Below are positions 1-11,950 of a stretch of 64,000 nucleotides of DNA, piece by piece (position 1 is the first letter of the stretch; each line of letters begins with the position of its first letter). Under the pieces are notes generated by a model. The model worked only from the letters and a program-made list of their open reading frames with translations. It had not been told where the DNA came from and ran no database searches. The stretch lies in the NCBI GenBank assembly GCA_947561585.1, contig CANNZV010000932.1, positions 280,003 through 344,002 on the forward strand. Direction: 5' to 3'. The stretch is from Caprella mutica (Eukaryota > Arthropoda > Malacostraca > Amphipoda > Caprellidae). The translations under genes were made by a program, and so were the position numbers.

Positions 1-2111
1 AGTAATATCTAAATCGAATTATTTACACTAACAAAACGTATTCATTTCCAAAAAATTCAAATTTCAGAATAATCGGTCCACGAATAAAAATAATAACTGG
101 GATGTGAGACAATCCCCTAAAATTTGTCAACTTGAAACTTACGTATTATACCGTCTCAAAATGACGTGTTGCGGTACCTAAAAAAATGGATAAATGACTG
201 CAGTCAGTATTAACGTTCCAATTAGTCATGACATGATATAAATGTTAAACAAAGAATCAGGAAAGAATTCATTGAATATGTAGAACAAAGTAATTCTCTG
301 TGAAATACAATCATACTCGACAATTCGTGTCTTTTTCGTCAATAAGCGATCAAACGACCGAAAAGTCATTTAGTTTGTCACGCAAAATGATGGCAGACAA
401 TATTTAATCATCGGAATCGTGAAGTTATAGAAAGTGTGTCGTCACAAATTAGCAAATGGAATTGAAAATCATTTTGATGATTGGAAATGTAATTCATTTC
501 GATTCGTTCGTGTTAGGTGATGGCACAGGAGTTATTTGGTGAGTGTTGTAGGTTGTAGAAAATATTTGTGATCTGAGTTCTCTGAATGACACGGATCGAT
601 GAAAAGTTTAAGGCTCACCATAATTTCTTGGTTACATCAGGAAAATACTGTTTGGAGCAACTAAAATTAAATAAACAATCGAAATCAAAGATATTATTGT
701 GGATTGTTATGCTTTAATTGTTTTTATTCGATTTCAACTTAAAGGGGCTACTATAGGCATACGTTCATCTATAAGGATGGATTAAAGAGAATCATTCTCC
801 AGTTCGATTGCACTGTACCATTGCTGAGACAATGTGCTATTCCTTGAAAGAAAAACAATCCTTTTTCAGTTGCTGGTTTATATTTTTTAATAGTATGATG
901 CATTCATTAACAATGTCTTCATGAAACACATTGATTATCAGACGATGATTACTGTCGCTGAACGCAATATCATCAAAATCAAATTAATAACCTAGTTGTT
1001 TGAACAAATTTACTATCAACGTTTTGAAAAGGTACACATTCATCATCTCTTTAGTATAAGTTTTTCCAGAAACACAAAAATGGCATTCGATATTTCATGG
1101 CGGATAAAGTCTTGCCGGACGTTTAGGCAGAAAAACTATTAATCCAAACATACCTCTCAGAATTGTCACAAATCTTATTGTCGCTCTTTTGTTGCCTATT
1201 GTGTCCCATTGGACGCTTAAGCCGCTGAGAAATTGCTCTAAAAAGCTGATGGATGAGTAGGCTATTATGGCACTGAGGCTGTGTTCGAAAAAAGAGATTT
1301 ACGGTGCGGTTTACACCTCCAGAAGGTGTTATGTGTGGTGCTTTGATAAATAGGCTCCTCTTGGAGGTGAGTGGTACAGACTCATTTCTACTTCCTTAAA
1401 AAAACAGCAATAAATAGGTTTCAATATAAACTGAAGGAGTATATGCATGTATATATGAAAGAAGTTTTATCTATGATTCAAAACACAATATTATATGAAT
1501 GAAAAGGTGATAAATATATTATATATTTGTTGAATGGGTGAATAATTTAAATTTTCAGATGTCATATAAGAGAATCCAGGCAAATGTGGAAAACAAGTGA
1601 ATTCAGTAACAGAAGCTTAGGATTAAATTAATAGTGTATAATTTCGAAATGAGGAGATGTGATTTTTAGGAATATTAATAATTCAGAAACTACGATTTTA
1701 GAAGTTATTTCTTTATAATTTTCAAATAATATGGAATATTTAAAATTTAATCTTTTAATAATTTAGATTTTTCATAATTCATTATTTCCCATATTTTAGA
1801 TTTTCCATAATTCATTATTTCTCATATTTTAGATTTTCCATAATTCATTATTTCTCATATTTTAGATTTTTCATAATTCAGAGATTTTAATAATTTAGAA
1901 TTTTTAATGATATAAATTTTTTAATATTTTATAATTTGTCATACTTTGTAACTATTAATAATTTAGTATTTTTAATATGTTAGAATTTATTATTTTTTAA
2001 AACAATCAATAATTATTTATAATTTGGAAGTTTTTATTGAGGAAACAAATCAAGAATCGCAAACATTGACGAATGTATAAATTTCCTATAATGAGCCGCC
2101 TAATTTTCTTT
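1..2111. other. AT-rich non-coding stretch
   Basis: No ORF, RNA gene or transposon end was recognised here. The only organised part is a short AT tandem repeat near 1764-1880, listed separately. The rest looks like ordinary AT-rich intergenic or intronic DNA. Confidence 0.5.
1764..1880. repeat. 33-bp AT-rich tandem repeat, about 3.5 copies
   Basis: The start TAGATTTT recurs at 1764, 1797, 1830 and 1863, giving an exact 33-bp period. Each unit holds CATAATTCATTATTTC followed by CATATTT. The copies differ by a few substitutions and the last is truncated. Confidence 0.85.
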
Positions 2112-2201
2112 TTATTTTATAATAACCATTAGTCTGATATCATAGCATGATATAATAAATACGTAAACAAAACTAATTTTAGACTGACAACCAAATCTTA
2201 C

Positions 2202-2360
2202 TCCATGCGAATTAGTCTGATCAAAATCACTGAGCAAATAGTTCTTGCGACCCTCCATCAAGCGCATCAAGCCATGCCAAACGTCAGATGTCGGTGCCAT
2301 GTCAATATAGGTAGTGTGGATTGGTTCAACCGGCAACAGAGATGTTTTATAACCGCACAT
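2202..2360 (-). CDS. Candidate first coding exon, 53 codons, product unknown
   Basis: On the minus strand an ATG at 2358-2360 opens a frame that reads to a good splice donor, CATGGA|GTAAGA, with the intron beginning at 2201. The 159 bp make exactly 53 codons. The segment is clearly richer in G+C than its flanks. The peptide starts MCGYKTSLLPVEPIHTTYID, has a mixed, protein-like composition (WHGLMRLMEG in the middle) and lacks the low complexity of the arrays. The frame is closed upstream by a stop about 18 bp before the ATG with no AG acceptor between, so if real it is an initial exon. I do not recognise the family. The antisense ORF (2205-2432) is probably its shadow. A chance ORF, or an old transposon fragment, remains possible. 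Confidence 0.3.
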
Positions 2361-2432
2361 ATCGATCAGCAGACGTCAAAAATTAAAAGCAAATATGTGT
2401 TTCTACGATGGTGGTGGAATGGCACTAACTGA

Positions 2433-4372
2433 TTATTTACAGCATCGGAGTTTAACGCTAACTCTATTTGGCGGTAAATTCTTACAAATACGAATGCTCA
2501 TGTGACTAGACGAGGAAGTAAATCAATTAGAATGAATCTTTCCCTTTCCAATTTCCATTTTACTTTTATCGTTCAGCAAACCGGTTTTCATACTCAGTTG
2601 AAATGACAAGAACGATAACCTAGCGGTAATATTTAATAATCTTCATTCATCTAATAATTTCTAAAATGATTGAATCACATTAAAATATAAGTTTTGCATG
2701 CAAAAGCGATTCGGTAATCAATCGTTTAGAAAGCAATATTTGAGATTGATTCCCCTTACAAGATAGACTTAGGTTTCTTTTCTATGTATAATTTTTTTGA
2801 GGTCCAGGGGAAAAACGGTTTCCATCCGGCCGATGCATCGCCCTGAATATTTACCTCATCAATGAACTCTTTAGGTATTCCATCAGAGTCTGCTCTTGTG
2901 GCAGTGTTTGAGCCAAAGAAATTCAGAGCATCAATCTCACAATGTGAGTCCTAACAAGTTTAGCTGCTGAGGAATCTGCTCAGAGAATAAAATATTGAAG
3001 GAGTAACATTTATATTGGAGATTGAATTACCAGAAGCTGATATTGAAGTGGTAACTATGGAGGAGGAAGAGATGCAAATTACATTTCCATATCTATAGTT
3101 ACACAATCTTCATACGGATAAAGTGCTTCTGCTACCTAATCAAATTCATAGATTTAACTATAATTTAAAAATCATGATATGGATGAAAATGTCAAAATTG
3201 TTACCTAAAATTAAAAAAGTGTAGATCAAACATGGAAAAAGAGTCTATAAAGTATTAGATAGCATAGTAGATCGATCTATCGTCCAATATATCCTTTTAC
3301 TCTCATGTAAATGGATACAGCTAGAGTTCGTTTTCAGATCCAGGTCGGCATGTCGCAGCAAGGTCATATTTCGTGAATTAAAAAAAAAAGACGGTAATTT
3401 TTAAAGGAAATCTTGCTGTTTGGCCTTAATGAAGAATTTTCATTGAATATAACTTGCGTGAATTACTAGCACGTAAGATTCTGAAGGAGACTTATCTTAG
3501 TTACGTTATGAGAATTCAGTATACATATCTACAAATTCACGTCGGATTTGGAAAATTAATAATCAAATGTTATTCTCAGTTATAACTTTGGTTTAGCAGA
3601 TGAAAAAGTTTGATTGGTTCATCCTCTGTCTAAGTGCAAAATTTGATAATTTTCCCGATATTTGCCCTTGAATTCCTAATTTGATGAATTCAATTTATTC
3701 AATGAAGAGAATCTCATCTCACTGTCGATTCATTTCTTCCACTAGGATTAATAGCTACATAGATTCATGAGCCACCCGATAGATCTCTAAAGACTTCATT
3801 GTTGTCTGATAGGAGTGTTTACAAGTTCAGGATATAGGCTCTAAAATTAACCGAGAAACTCTTGTTTTTACTTTTCCTAGTGAAAAACAACGCCAAGAAA
3901 ACAACTCATTTAGAATTTGAAGAGAAACAAGCAACGGGATGTTGTGGTCTCAGCTTAGAATATAGGGATAAGAGGTCTTACGAAACTTTTCATCGGTGGA
4001 TCACTTTTAAAAACAGCGATAATACAAAAAAATTTTGAGCCTGATGAACAAGTTTGGTGTTTTCTGTGTCATAATAAAGACATTGTTATCCAGCAATGTA
4101 TGTGGATTAGAGGGAATGAAGTATGGGAATGTAGTTGGAGAGTGAGGATATTTTCTTTAAGGTTCGTGTATATCCTTATCGTCCAAGCTCAGTTAGGTAC
4201 TGATTTTGAACATACATGCAGTAAACTTAGTGTGTGGACGTAGTAAAATTAAAATTACGCTTAACCTCTTAATAGTCTTTGGAAAATTGAAACAATATTG
4301 GAATAACTTATTGGCTGACTAATATGATTCAATTGTGTATCCCAAATGAAAATAGGAGCAGGTTCCAAGCAG
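2433..4372. other. Unique AT-rich sequence without recognised features
   Basis: Read on both strands. It has no ORF above background, no tandem periodicity and no paired terminal repeats that I could see. Confidence 0.4.
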
Positions 4373-4749
4373 CGGTTAAGCCAATCGTGGTAGTCGCCAC
4401 GGCAGTCAGGGAGCAGCGAGAGCGCAGCGTGGGAGCCAAACTGACCGATTTGGGGGCTTATTTTGCTGTGGCGAAACTGCGCAGGACTACTCTGGGTACC
4501 TGCTCCTTTTTTCCCAGCGAGCTGCATAACTGCGGATACGCGGCTCTCAGCCAAAACTGCTATGATAGTAATATAATATTAGAGTTGTGGCTAGGGCCGC
4601 GCATCCTCAGTTAGATTGGAGCAGGTGTCCAGAATAGTTCAGCGCAGTTACGCCAGAGTAGAATAAACCCCTAAAGTGGTCAGTTTGGCTCCCACGCTGT
4701 GCTCTAGCAGGGTCCTGACTGCTCTGGTGCCTACCCCGATCGGCTTAAC
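4373..4749. repeat. GC-rich foldback element (imperfect inverted repeat)
   Basis: Arm 1 runs about 4373-4503 and arm 2 about 4617-4749. Reading arm 2 in reverse complement reproduces arm 1 in order: GTTAAGCC, AGCAGTCAGG, AGCGTGGGAGCCAAACTGAC, then an AACTGCGC block and a CCTGCTCC end near the loop. The arms are over 100 bp each with bulges, around a loop of about 110 bp. Base composition is much more GC-rich than the surroundings. It could be a foldback MITE or the template of a long hairpin RNA. The two short ORFs here (4261-4554 minus, 4324-4614 plus) run through the arms and are not persuasive as genes. Confidence 0.75.
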
Positions 4750-4794
4750 TGTGTAGTCCTATTAACTGCTACCCCTTAATAATAGGACTACACA
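4750..4794. repeat. Perfect 15-bp stem hairpin next to the foldback element
   Basis: TGTGTAGTCCTATTA at 4750-4764 is followed by its exact reverse complement at 4780-4794, with a 15-nt loop. It abuts the right arm of the foldback element and may be part of the same unit. Confidence 0.75.
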
Positions 4795-5093
4795 TATCAT
4801 CGCTGTTAAAGCACGCTTCATAAGCCTAAGATATTTACGATATCGAGTTACATATTATTTTAATTAAATCTATAAATATAGAGTAACACTATTTTCATCT
4901 TTATCGCTATTATTAATAAAGTAATCCAATGCAAACTCTGCTATAATAAACAAATTTGGTTTGATGAGGTCAAGTGCTACTTCAGAAGGCGTTGCTTAAC
5001 CTGCCTCTGCCTATATCCGAAAGACTGATTCTCATAACTGATTCAGACGATATAGATTCCTACATCTAAATGAAAAGCAATTCAAATTCATTG

Positions 5094-5698
5094 ACAACTA
5101 GATTATGTGCACTCGGTAGAGCGCATACCTTCTCCACCGTTTTGACCTGTTCTCTCCCAAAATTTAATGAACTGCTAACTGGATAATAACCAATCGTCAC
5201 ACCAAGTTTGATGCAATACGGTTTAATTCTTTTTGAGTTATTGAGTTATAAATGACCTTGACCTTTGACAGGACCGCTCCCAAAATTCTAACAGATGGTT
5301 CATGGACATTGACCAATTGTACCATCAAATTTCTGACAATTTGGTTGAATACTTTTTGAGTTATGAGTTACAAATGGCCTTGACCTTGATCTTTGACCTT
5401 TGACCCGATCACACCTAAAATCTAACAAAATGGTTCATGCATATTGACCAATCGTCCCACTAAGTTTCAAGCAATATGTTTCAATACTTTTTGAGTTATA
5501 AAAGATCATGACCTTGACCTTTGACCAGGTCACTCCCAAAATACTATCAGCAGGTCACTGGACATGGACCAATTGTTTCACCAAATTTCAAGCAATTTGG
5601 TTGAAAACTTTTTCAGTTAAGCGATTAACAAGATGATAAATAAATAAATAAATAAATAAATCCGATGAAAATATGACCTTCCCGCATTCTGCGAAGGT
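5094..5698 (+). mobile_element. Interspersed repeat: tRNA-like head, ~115-bp internal repeats, 3' hairpin
   Basis: The left end contains GCACTCGGTAGAGCGCATAC, which resembles the D-arm/A-box region of a tRNA. I could not find a convincing B box. Several units of about 115 bp follow, each with TGACCTTGACCTTTGAC, a CCAAAAT-CTAACAG block, GACCAATTGT and CTTTTTGAGTTAT. A (TAAA)n run at about 5638-5662 precedes a terminal hairpin at 5676-5698 (ACCTTC-CCGCATTCTGC-GAAGGT). A second copy lies inverted at 50726-51290, so this is a dispersed non-autonomous family. SINE-like is one reading; the hairpin end is also compatible with other classes. Confidence 0.7.
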
Positions 5699-6121
5699 AA
5701 TTAGTAAAATATCCTGCTATTCTTGTAGCAAGATAATCAATTTTTAGGTAATTAATATAGTTTTCCCATTCAATCAAATTATTCTGTTGAATTATGATTT
5801 TTGTAAAACCATAAAAATTATATATGTATACTACGACCTCCCACGATATTAATCGAACAATTACATTGTATACAAATTCAAAATTTATTTTTGTTGTTTT
5901 TAAATACGTTCTATATAATATTGCGTTGTATCGTAAATTGTGCAAAGAGCTATTAGTACATAAATTTTATTTGGAACTCCAAAATAACTTTATACTAAAT
6001 ACAGGTTCATCAAATACCAAACTGTGAGTCTGTCACTCCAGAAATGACAACAAAACTCGACTAAACATCAATAAAAGAGACAGCGAATTATCGGCTGGTG
6101 TAACTTTCTCTGCCAATCAAC

Positions 6122-6927
6122 ACTGCAAATACAATATCTGTAGAGAGAGGTATAGTAGCTCTAGAACTGCAAATACAATATCTGTAGACAGAGGTAGTAG
6201 CTTTAGAACTGCAAATACAATATCTGTAGACAGAGGTAGTAGCTCTAGAACTGCAAATACAATATCTGTAGACAGAGGTAGTAGCTCTAGAACTGTAAAT
6301 ACAATATCTGTAGACAGAGGTAGTAGCTCTAGAACTGCAAATACAATATCTGTAGACAGAGGTAGTAGCTTTAGAACTGCAAATACAATATCTGTAGACA
6401 GAGGTAGTAGCTCTAGAACTGCAAATACAATATCTGTAGACAGAGGTAGTAGCTCTAGAACTGCAAATACAATATCTGTAGACAGAGATAGTAGCTCTAG
6501 AACTGCAAATACAATATCTGTAGACAGAGGTAGTAGCTCTAGAACTGCAAATACAATATCTGTAGACAGAGGTAGTAGCTCTAGAACTGCAAATACAATA
6601 TCTGTAGACAGAGGTAGTAGCTCTAGAACTGCAAATACAATATCTGTAGACAGAGGTAGTAGCTCTAGAACTGCAAATACAATATCTGTAGACAGAGGTA
6701 GTAGCTCTAGAACTGTAAATACAATATCTGTAGACAGAGGTAGTAGCTCTAGAACTGTAAATACAATATCTGTAGACAGAGGTAGTAGCTCTAGAACTGC
6801 AAATACAATATCTGTAGACAGAGGTAGTAGCTCTAGAACTGCAAATACAATATCTGTAGACAGAGGTAGTAGCTCTAGAACTGCAAATACAATATCTGTA
6901 GACAGAGGTAGTAGCTTTAGAACTGCA
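6122..6927. repeat. 42-bp minisatellite, about 19 copies
   Basis: TCTGTAGACAGAGGTAGTAG recurs every 42 bp, with AACTGCAAATACAATA as the other half. Variation is limited to a few sites (CTCTAG/CTTTAG, TGCAAAT/TGTAAAT). The first unit carries a small indel, as expected of an edge copy. Confidence 0.95.
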
Positions 6928-7446
6928 TCAAATGACTGTTAGTAGCACTACAAAGACTGTGACTCTTAACTGCATCAAATGACTGTTAGTAGCACTACAA
7001 AGTCTGTGACTCTTAACTGCATCAATTGACTGTTAGTAGCACTACAAACACTGTGACTCTTAACTGCATCAATTGACTGTTAGTAGCACTACAAAGTCTG
7101 TGACTCTTAACTGCATCAATTGACTGTTAGTAGCACTACAAACACTGTGACTCTTAACTGCATCAATTGACTGTTAGTAGCACTACAAAGTCTGTGACTC
7201 TTAACTGCATCAAATGACTGTTAGTAGCACAACAAAGACTGTGACTCTTAACTGCATCAAATGACTGTTAGTAGCACTACAAAGACTGTGACTCTTAACT
7301 GCATCAAATGACTGTTAGTAGCACTACAAAGTCTGTGACTCTTAACTGCATCAAATGACTGTTAGTAGCGTTACAAAGTCTGTGACTCTTAACTGCATCA
7401 ATTGACTGTTAGTAGCACTACAAAATCTGTGACTTTTAACTGCATC
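6921..7446. repeat. 47-bp minisatellite, about 11 copies
   Basis: It begins where the 42-bp array ends. Units contain AACTGCATCAAATGACTGTT, then AGTAGCACTACAAA and CTGTGACTCTT. Two alternating variants occur (CAAATGAC/CAATTGAC; AAAGACTG/AAAGTCTG/AAACACTG), suggesting amplification of multi-unit blocks. It shares AACTGCA and TAGTAGC with the preceding array, which marks the likely junction point. Confidence 0.95.
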
Positions 7447-7960
7447 GTGTTTCTCTCTCACTCAGTACCTAACTTGAAGCGTAAATATGTTCAGAGTGAT
7501 CTGTAAATGCGGATCAGTAGTCAGTAGTTTGTTTGTGTGTCACTTTCCTCAATGATCTTTATTTACTGAAATACTGACATAAAAGTGTATATTAGATGTT
7601 TTAAATTTTATTTAATGGTGAATAAACCATTCCAAGCCATAGTAATCTTTCGATTTCCTCTAACTAGGAGTTTAAAATTAGTTTCAACTTTCTCAATCAT
7701 CTCCTCTACAGGACGATATGCACAAGGTTTGAAATATATTGATGGTAAATACACCATTCCAAGCCATAGTAAATGTCACTTTCCTGATCTCCATGAGATT
7801 ATATTCGAAATGTGTCTATTTCAGGTACAAGAAGAAACTGACCAACAAATTGGATTGGTTGTCGGCACTGAGTGTGTTTGTACTGCAGGCCTCTCAATGT
7901 TTGGTTTGGACTCACTATAAACATTGCAATTTAGGTAATTTCTTCGTTACTGTCTTTCAG
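7447..7960. other. Non-coding stretch with a short direct duplication
   Basis: A motif around ACCATTCCAAGCCATAGTAA occurs twice, near 7626 and 7751. Two overlapping ORFs of 101-111 codons (7585-8044) span it, but they read through the duplication and through splice-like signals and are not supported as genes. Confidence 0.4.
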
Positions 7961-8077
7961 GTTGATTTACCAATACCAACTGCAATCGGTTATGGAACAC
8001 AAAGAACTGTCAAAAGAGAGAATGACGGCACACAAAGAGATTGACATGTCAAAGAACGGTCACGTCAATCAGTTCAG
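7961..8077 (+). CDS. Candidate internal coding exon, 117 bp, product unknown
   Basis: A polypyrimidine-AG acceptor (GTTACTGTCTTTCAG) precedes 7961 and a strong donor, CAG|GTAAGT, follows 8077. One frame is open throughout: one leading base, 38 codons, two trailing bases, so the exon is symmetric and could be a cassette exon. The peptide includes YQYQLQSVMEHKELSKERMT and ends AHKEIDMSKNGHVNQF; it is charged and helix-prone, unlike the repeat translations around it. The sequence ending at 7934 (TTTAG|GTAATT) cannot be the preceding exon because the gap would be only 26 bp and the phase does not fit. I do not recognise the family. Partner exons were not found in the window. Confidence 0.35.
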
Positions 8078-10267
8078 GTAAGTGTTAATTATTGTCACAT
8101 ATATGTATCAAAATATAGATTTCTATTGATTGTCTTTCAGCTTATACATCTCTATGATAGTCGTCACAATGGTTTCTTAACTAATGCAGATATAATATTT
8201 TTTTTCAAATATATTTTTTTTCACCTATCCAGAGACCAATTATCTGCCATGGATTAAAAACTATCATAAGTTAAAATGAAATCTATAAATTGTAACTTCG
8301 AAATCTCGCATATATACATCGGATTCAAATTATTGAAGATATAAAGTTTAATTCGGAGTGAGGGAGTTTCTTTCGTATCAGTCAGTAACTAATTATTCCA
8401 TTTCTTTTGAAACTAATTAAAAATGTCCAAACGATCAGAAATGGATCAGATGTTCCCCCCATTCAGACTTTTAGATTTTTTAGACCAAAGGCGGCGTTTT
8501 TCGCACTTCGCGAGATTCCCGATTAAAGTTTTTTCCTGAAGTCTGATCTTGCCAAAGTTTCTGATATTAACTATTTCATTTTTTCTGGAATTGAGGAGCC
8601 CACAGCTCAGGTTTTATATTTTTAACTAAATACTTTAAGAATTTGACATCAGATTTGCTTGGGTATTAATTAATATATACATGTAAGAATATATTTATTT
8701 ATTCTGATTCATATAATTCATTCATTGATGTTTTCATCCTCATTACAATTAGTTTAAACTAAGTTTTTCAAATTATTGAATCTAAGTTACAGATTCGATA
8801 CCACAGGGCAAAGATTCACTTTTTGGTGAATAGAAAGAACAATAATATTAATGTACATAAAGTACACCAGGTAATATTTGACGACAGAGGGATTCTTTTT
8901 CCGTAACCAGACACTGGATGTTAGAGAGCATGTTTCCAATGACAATGGAGTTGTTAATCGCTCAGTGAGAGCCAGATGAAGTTTTTTTTCCCCTAACACA
9001 GAAATCTGACTAATAATAGATGCTAATGTGTTGTAATGAACTGAATCTGATTGTAGGGAGAGAAACACTGACGCTATAACAGACACTGACGCTATAACAG
9101 GTGCTGTGAGTGTCACATTTGGGGAAAGATAGTGAAGCAGGTGTTGCTCTCAGTAAAAACATATTTTTTTGTGTTCGTTCTTGACTAGATGGAATAGGTG
9201 TTTTCCATATAAGTTGTAAGGAGAGGATTGAGTCCATTTCACCCGCTTTTTGATGGTAGGCTCTTCTTTCCAATAAGGGTAAGCTGTTCCGGGATATACA
9301 GAAGGCACTAGTCTGGGTATGAGGCCTATCCGGAGGATCTACATCATCTTATGTTTCTTTTAATGTATCTGTTTTTTTATGTATCTGTTTAAAAGTTATT
9401 CGTAATTGTTATTACCTACCAGCTGTTGGTCCCGTGGAGGCTCGTCATCGGCATATCACCAAGACCAATTATTTCAATCTCTTTACTCTTCTAATCGCAA
9501 TTGATTATTTAGCACCTGACAAGCATCTCTCCCCTTCTCTCCTTGTGACGAGTAGTTGGAGTATGGTAATCACGTGTCAAAATGGTCATGTAAAATCACT
9601 GCTGACAACTCATAAGTTATCAGTCGGTAACCTGAGTAGGCAGAACTCTAAATCTGGGACAATCGTGCCTGAGATTCATCCCCAGTGTAAATAGGCCTTA
9701 TGGTAACTATATATCGATTCATTAATTGTTCAAAATAGAAATGGATATATTCAAGATATGTATATGAATATACATTTTCACAAGTATTATTCAGTAGTTT
9801 TTTACATGAGTACTAAATAATATATAATACAGAATTCTAAACCATGGTTTTAATCTATCTTTTTAATTTATATTTCCAGATTTCCCAATCCTCTTGAAAT
9901 TGCTACACAGTTCGTTATTATTGGAGTCGAATTTTCTAATGAATGAGTCGAATCGTGTCTTTGGCTTAATCCATAAAGCAATTAAAAACTTCATTAGAAA
10001 CCATTTTAATTATGATTTTTTTTCTGGAAGAGATTGGTTGAGGGGGCTTGATTTATACACCAATTAATATGTGTAAAACCGGAAAGATATTCCGTCTATA
10101 ACAATTTTGTAGTACTTAATGATTCTCATACATTTCGATTTGAGTTAATTTGGAAGAGTTATTATTAAAGAGATTATAATTATAAAAACTTTCTAATACA
10201 TTATATTAGTAAATTTGCATTTCTTTGTAATCTTATAAATTGTAGTTTTATGTATTCCAATTGAGTT
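8078..10267. other. Unique sequence without supported genes
   Basis: ORFs at 8787-9116 (-), 9010-9273 (-) and 9434-9694 (+) have no recognisable domains or exon signals. A small direct repeat of ACACTGACGCTATAACAG sits near 9065-9101. Nothing else is organised. Confidence 0.4.
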
Positions 10268-10762
10268 AATACACAGAGAAAAAAGTTTACTCATATCTTA
10301 CGGGTCATCAATTTATGCTTTGAATCAATTTATTACGTGAGTTCGTTGGACTTTATTCATGTTTTCATGTGTGTTCACAACTATGACATGGTGTGTCATC
10401 AAACAGTAGTTAATTCAATTATTTTTATGGATCGAATCAACTTACTGTGAGAGTTAAAAGTTACTTTTTTGATTATTTTAAAGTATGTTGAAACAACTAT
10501 TAGAGTGTATTGTAGTAACTCACAAAGACTGTTAGTCCAATGTATCTGGTGTATAAATTCACTTACTATGCGAGTTGGCGCAACTTTTTTTAAGTTTTGG
10601 AGTGAGTCAAAACGACTGTTTTGTTTTAACCCACGTCAGTTTAATTACTATTAAATAGTACCTGCAACTCACCACGTAGGTAGGCGCGCAAATAACCCAT
10701 TCAAATGAGTCAAAACAAATCCAATTTGATTCGATTTAACTAATCCTTTCTCTGTGTGTATT
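10268..10762. mobile_element. MITE-like element with CACAGAGAAA ends
   Basis: The left end reads ATACACAGAGAAA followed by AAGTTTA. The right end reads AACTAATCCTTTCTCTGTGT then GTAT, its near reverse complement. The ~490-bp interior has no ORF of note beyond a 61-codon frame. A TA at each outer edge could be a TA target duplication, as for Tc1/mariner-type elements, but the ends are imperfect. Confidence 0.5.
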
Positions 10763-11950
10763 ATAATATAAGGAAATTTTCGAGTAATCGAACCTTGTGC
10801 AATTCCGATCATCAAAAAATACAGTTTATTATAATTATAATTTAACCTCTATTTTTAATTATCATTTATTATTTTCTTAGATCGCCAAAATGTTGGACAT
10901 TTTTCTTATTTTTTTTTTCGCACGAGATTCGTTTTACTTTCATTTGTTTATTTAGCAGTTCGCTTCATAATTTATTTATTTGTTCACTAATTAAGGCTTT
11001 CCTTTGTAGAAGTGTTTCGTTGACAGCGTAATGTTTGGTTGAGACTGTCATAAGTTGTTCAAAATAAACAAATCATTGTTTTATTTACGGTCCCATTTAA
11101 ATGGATGTATGAAATATTTTCACCGTGACTGACATGTTTACCACTTAGCGGAGAAAATATTTAGGAATATATGTATTGCTTTGATGCTTGTGAATTTAAA
11201 TAAACAATCTAATCATCGTTGGTCTGATTTTCCTTTTATAATTCAAACAAACTACTTTTAAATACACAAAATTTGATATTTAAAAAAACTTGTAGTTTGC
11301 ACATAAAAGAGAATTCAAATATTTATCTCGATAAATATTTTAAGAAATTCTTTATTGGGAGCCATTTATTGCGACCAAGCCACTTAGTATAAATAAGCCA
11401 CTTTTTGCGACCAAAAGTTTTGATTGTTAAGTTACAAATAACATCAATACTTATGATATTGAAAACCCGTCGTTATTCATAAAGGGAAAGAACAGTTGTA
11501 GCAATATAAACTTTATTAAGTAGTGGTCGAATGAGCGTCACGTTCTTCTTATACGATATAGGTACCTCATATATCATTAATGTTACTAAATTAACAAAAA
11601 TGTAAGTATAATATGTTTTAGTATAATATTTTCGCACAATGGATCTCTAAGTGTTGCATCACACATTGGAATCGCAACTCTTCCTCTGGTCGTAAAGTGC
11701 AAATCATTTTAATGGACTCAGATTGTGCCAACACCATAACAATAACAATGAAGAGTCCCAGCAGTCTGATATTAACAGCGTTAACGTCTAAGCAATAGAG
11801 ACGTTAAATATGGACATTGACTGCGTTACTGCTCATTGAACAGCTAGAAAGAGTGAAGGATACACTTGCCTTGGAGTAAAACATGGCCATAATTAGTCGA
11901 TTTGAAAAGAGAAAACCTGGACTTAATTCTCCACTCATTTGTGTTGTTAG
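10763..11950. other. Unique AT-rich sequence
   Basis: No ORF, repeat period or terminal repeat pair was recognised. The 24-bp array begins directly after it. Confidence 0.4.

Noticed and set aside
5094..5130. Possible functional tRNA gene at GCACTCGGTAGAGCGC
   Set aside because: Only the A-box region fits; no cloverleaf, anticodon arm or B-box could be built.
6122..7446. Regular repeats that superficially resemble a CRISPR array
   Set aside because: Units are contiguous and nearly identical along their whole length, with no unique spacers, and the DNA is eukaryotic.
7935..7960. Apparent intron between exon-like segments ending at 7934 and starting at 7961
   Set aside because: 26 bp is too short for a spliceosomal intron and the reading phases do not join.
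9434..9694. 86-codon plus ORF with balanced composition
   Set aside because: It starts at GTG rather than ATG, has no splice signals and no recognisable motif.
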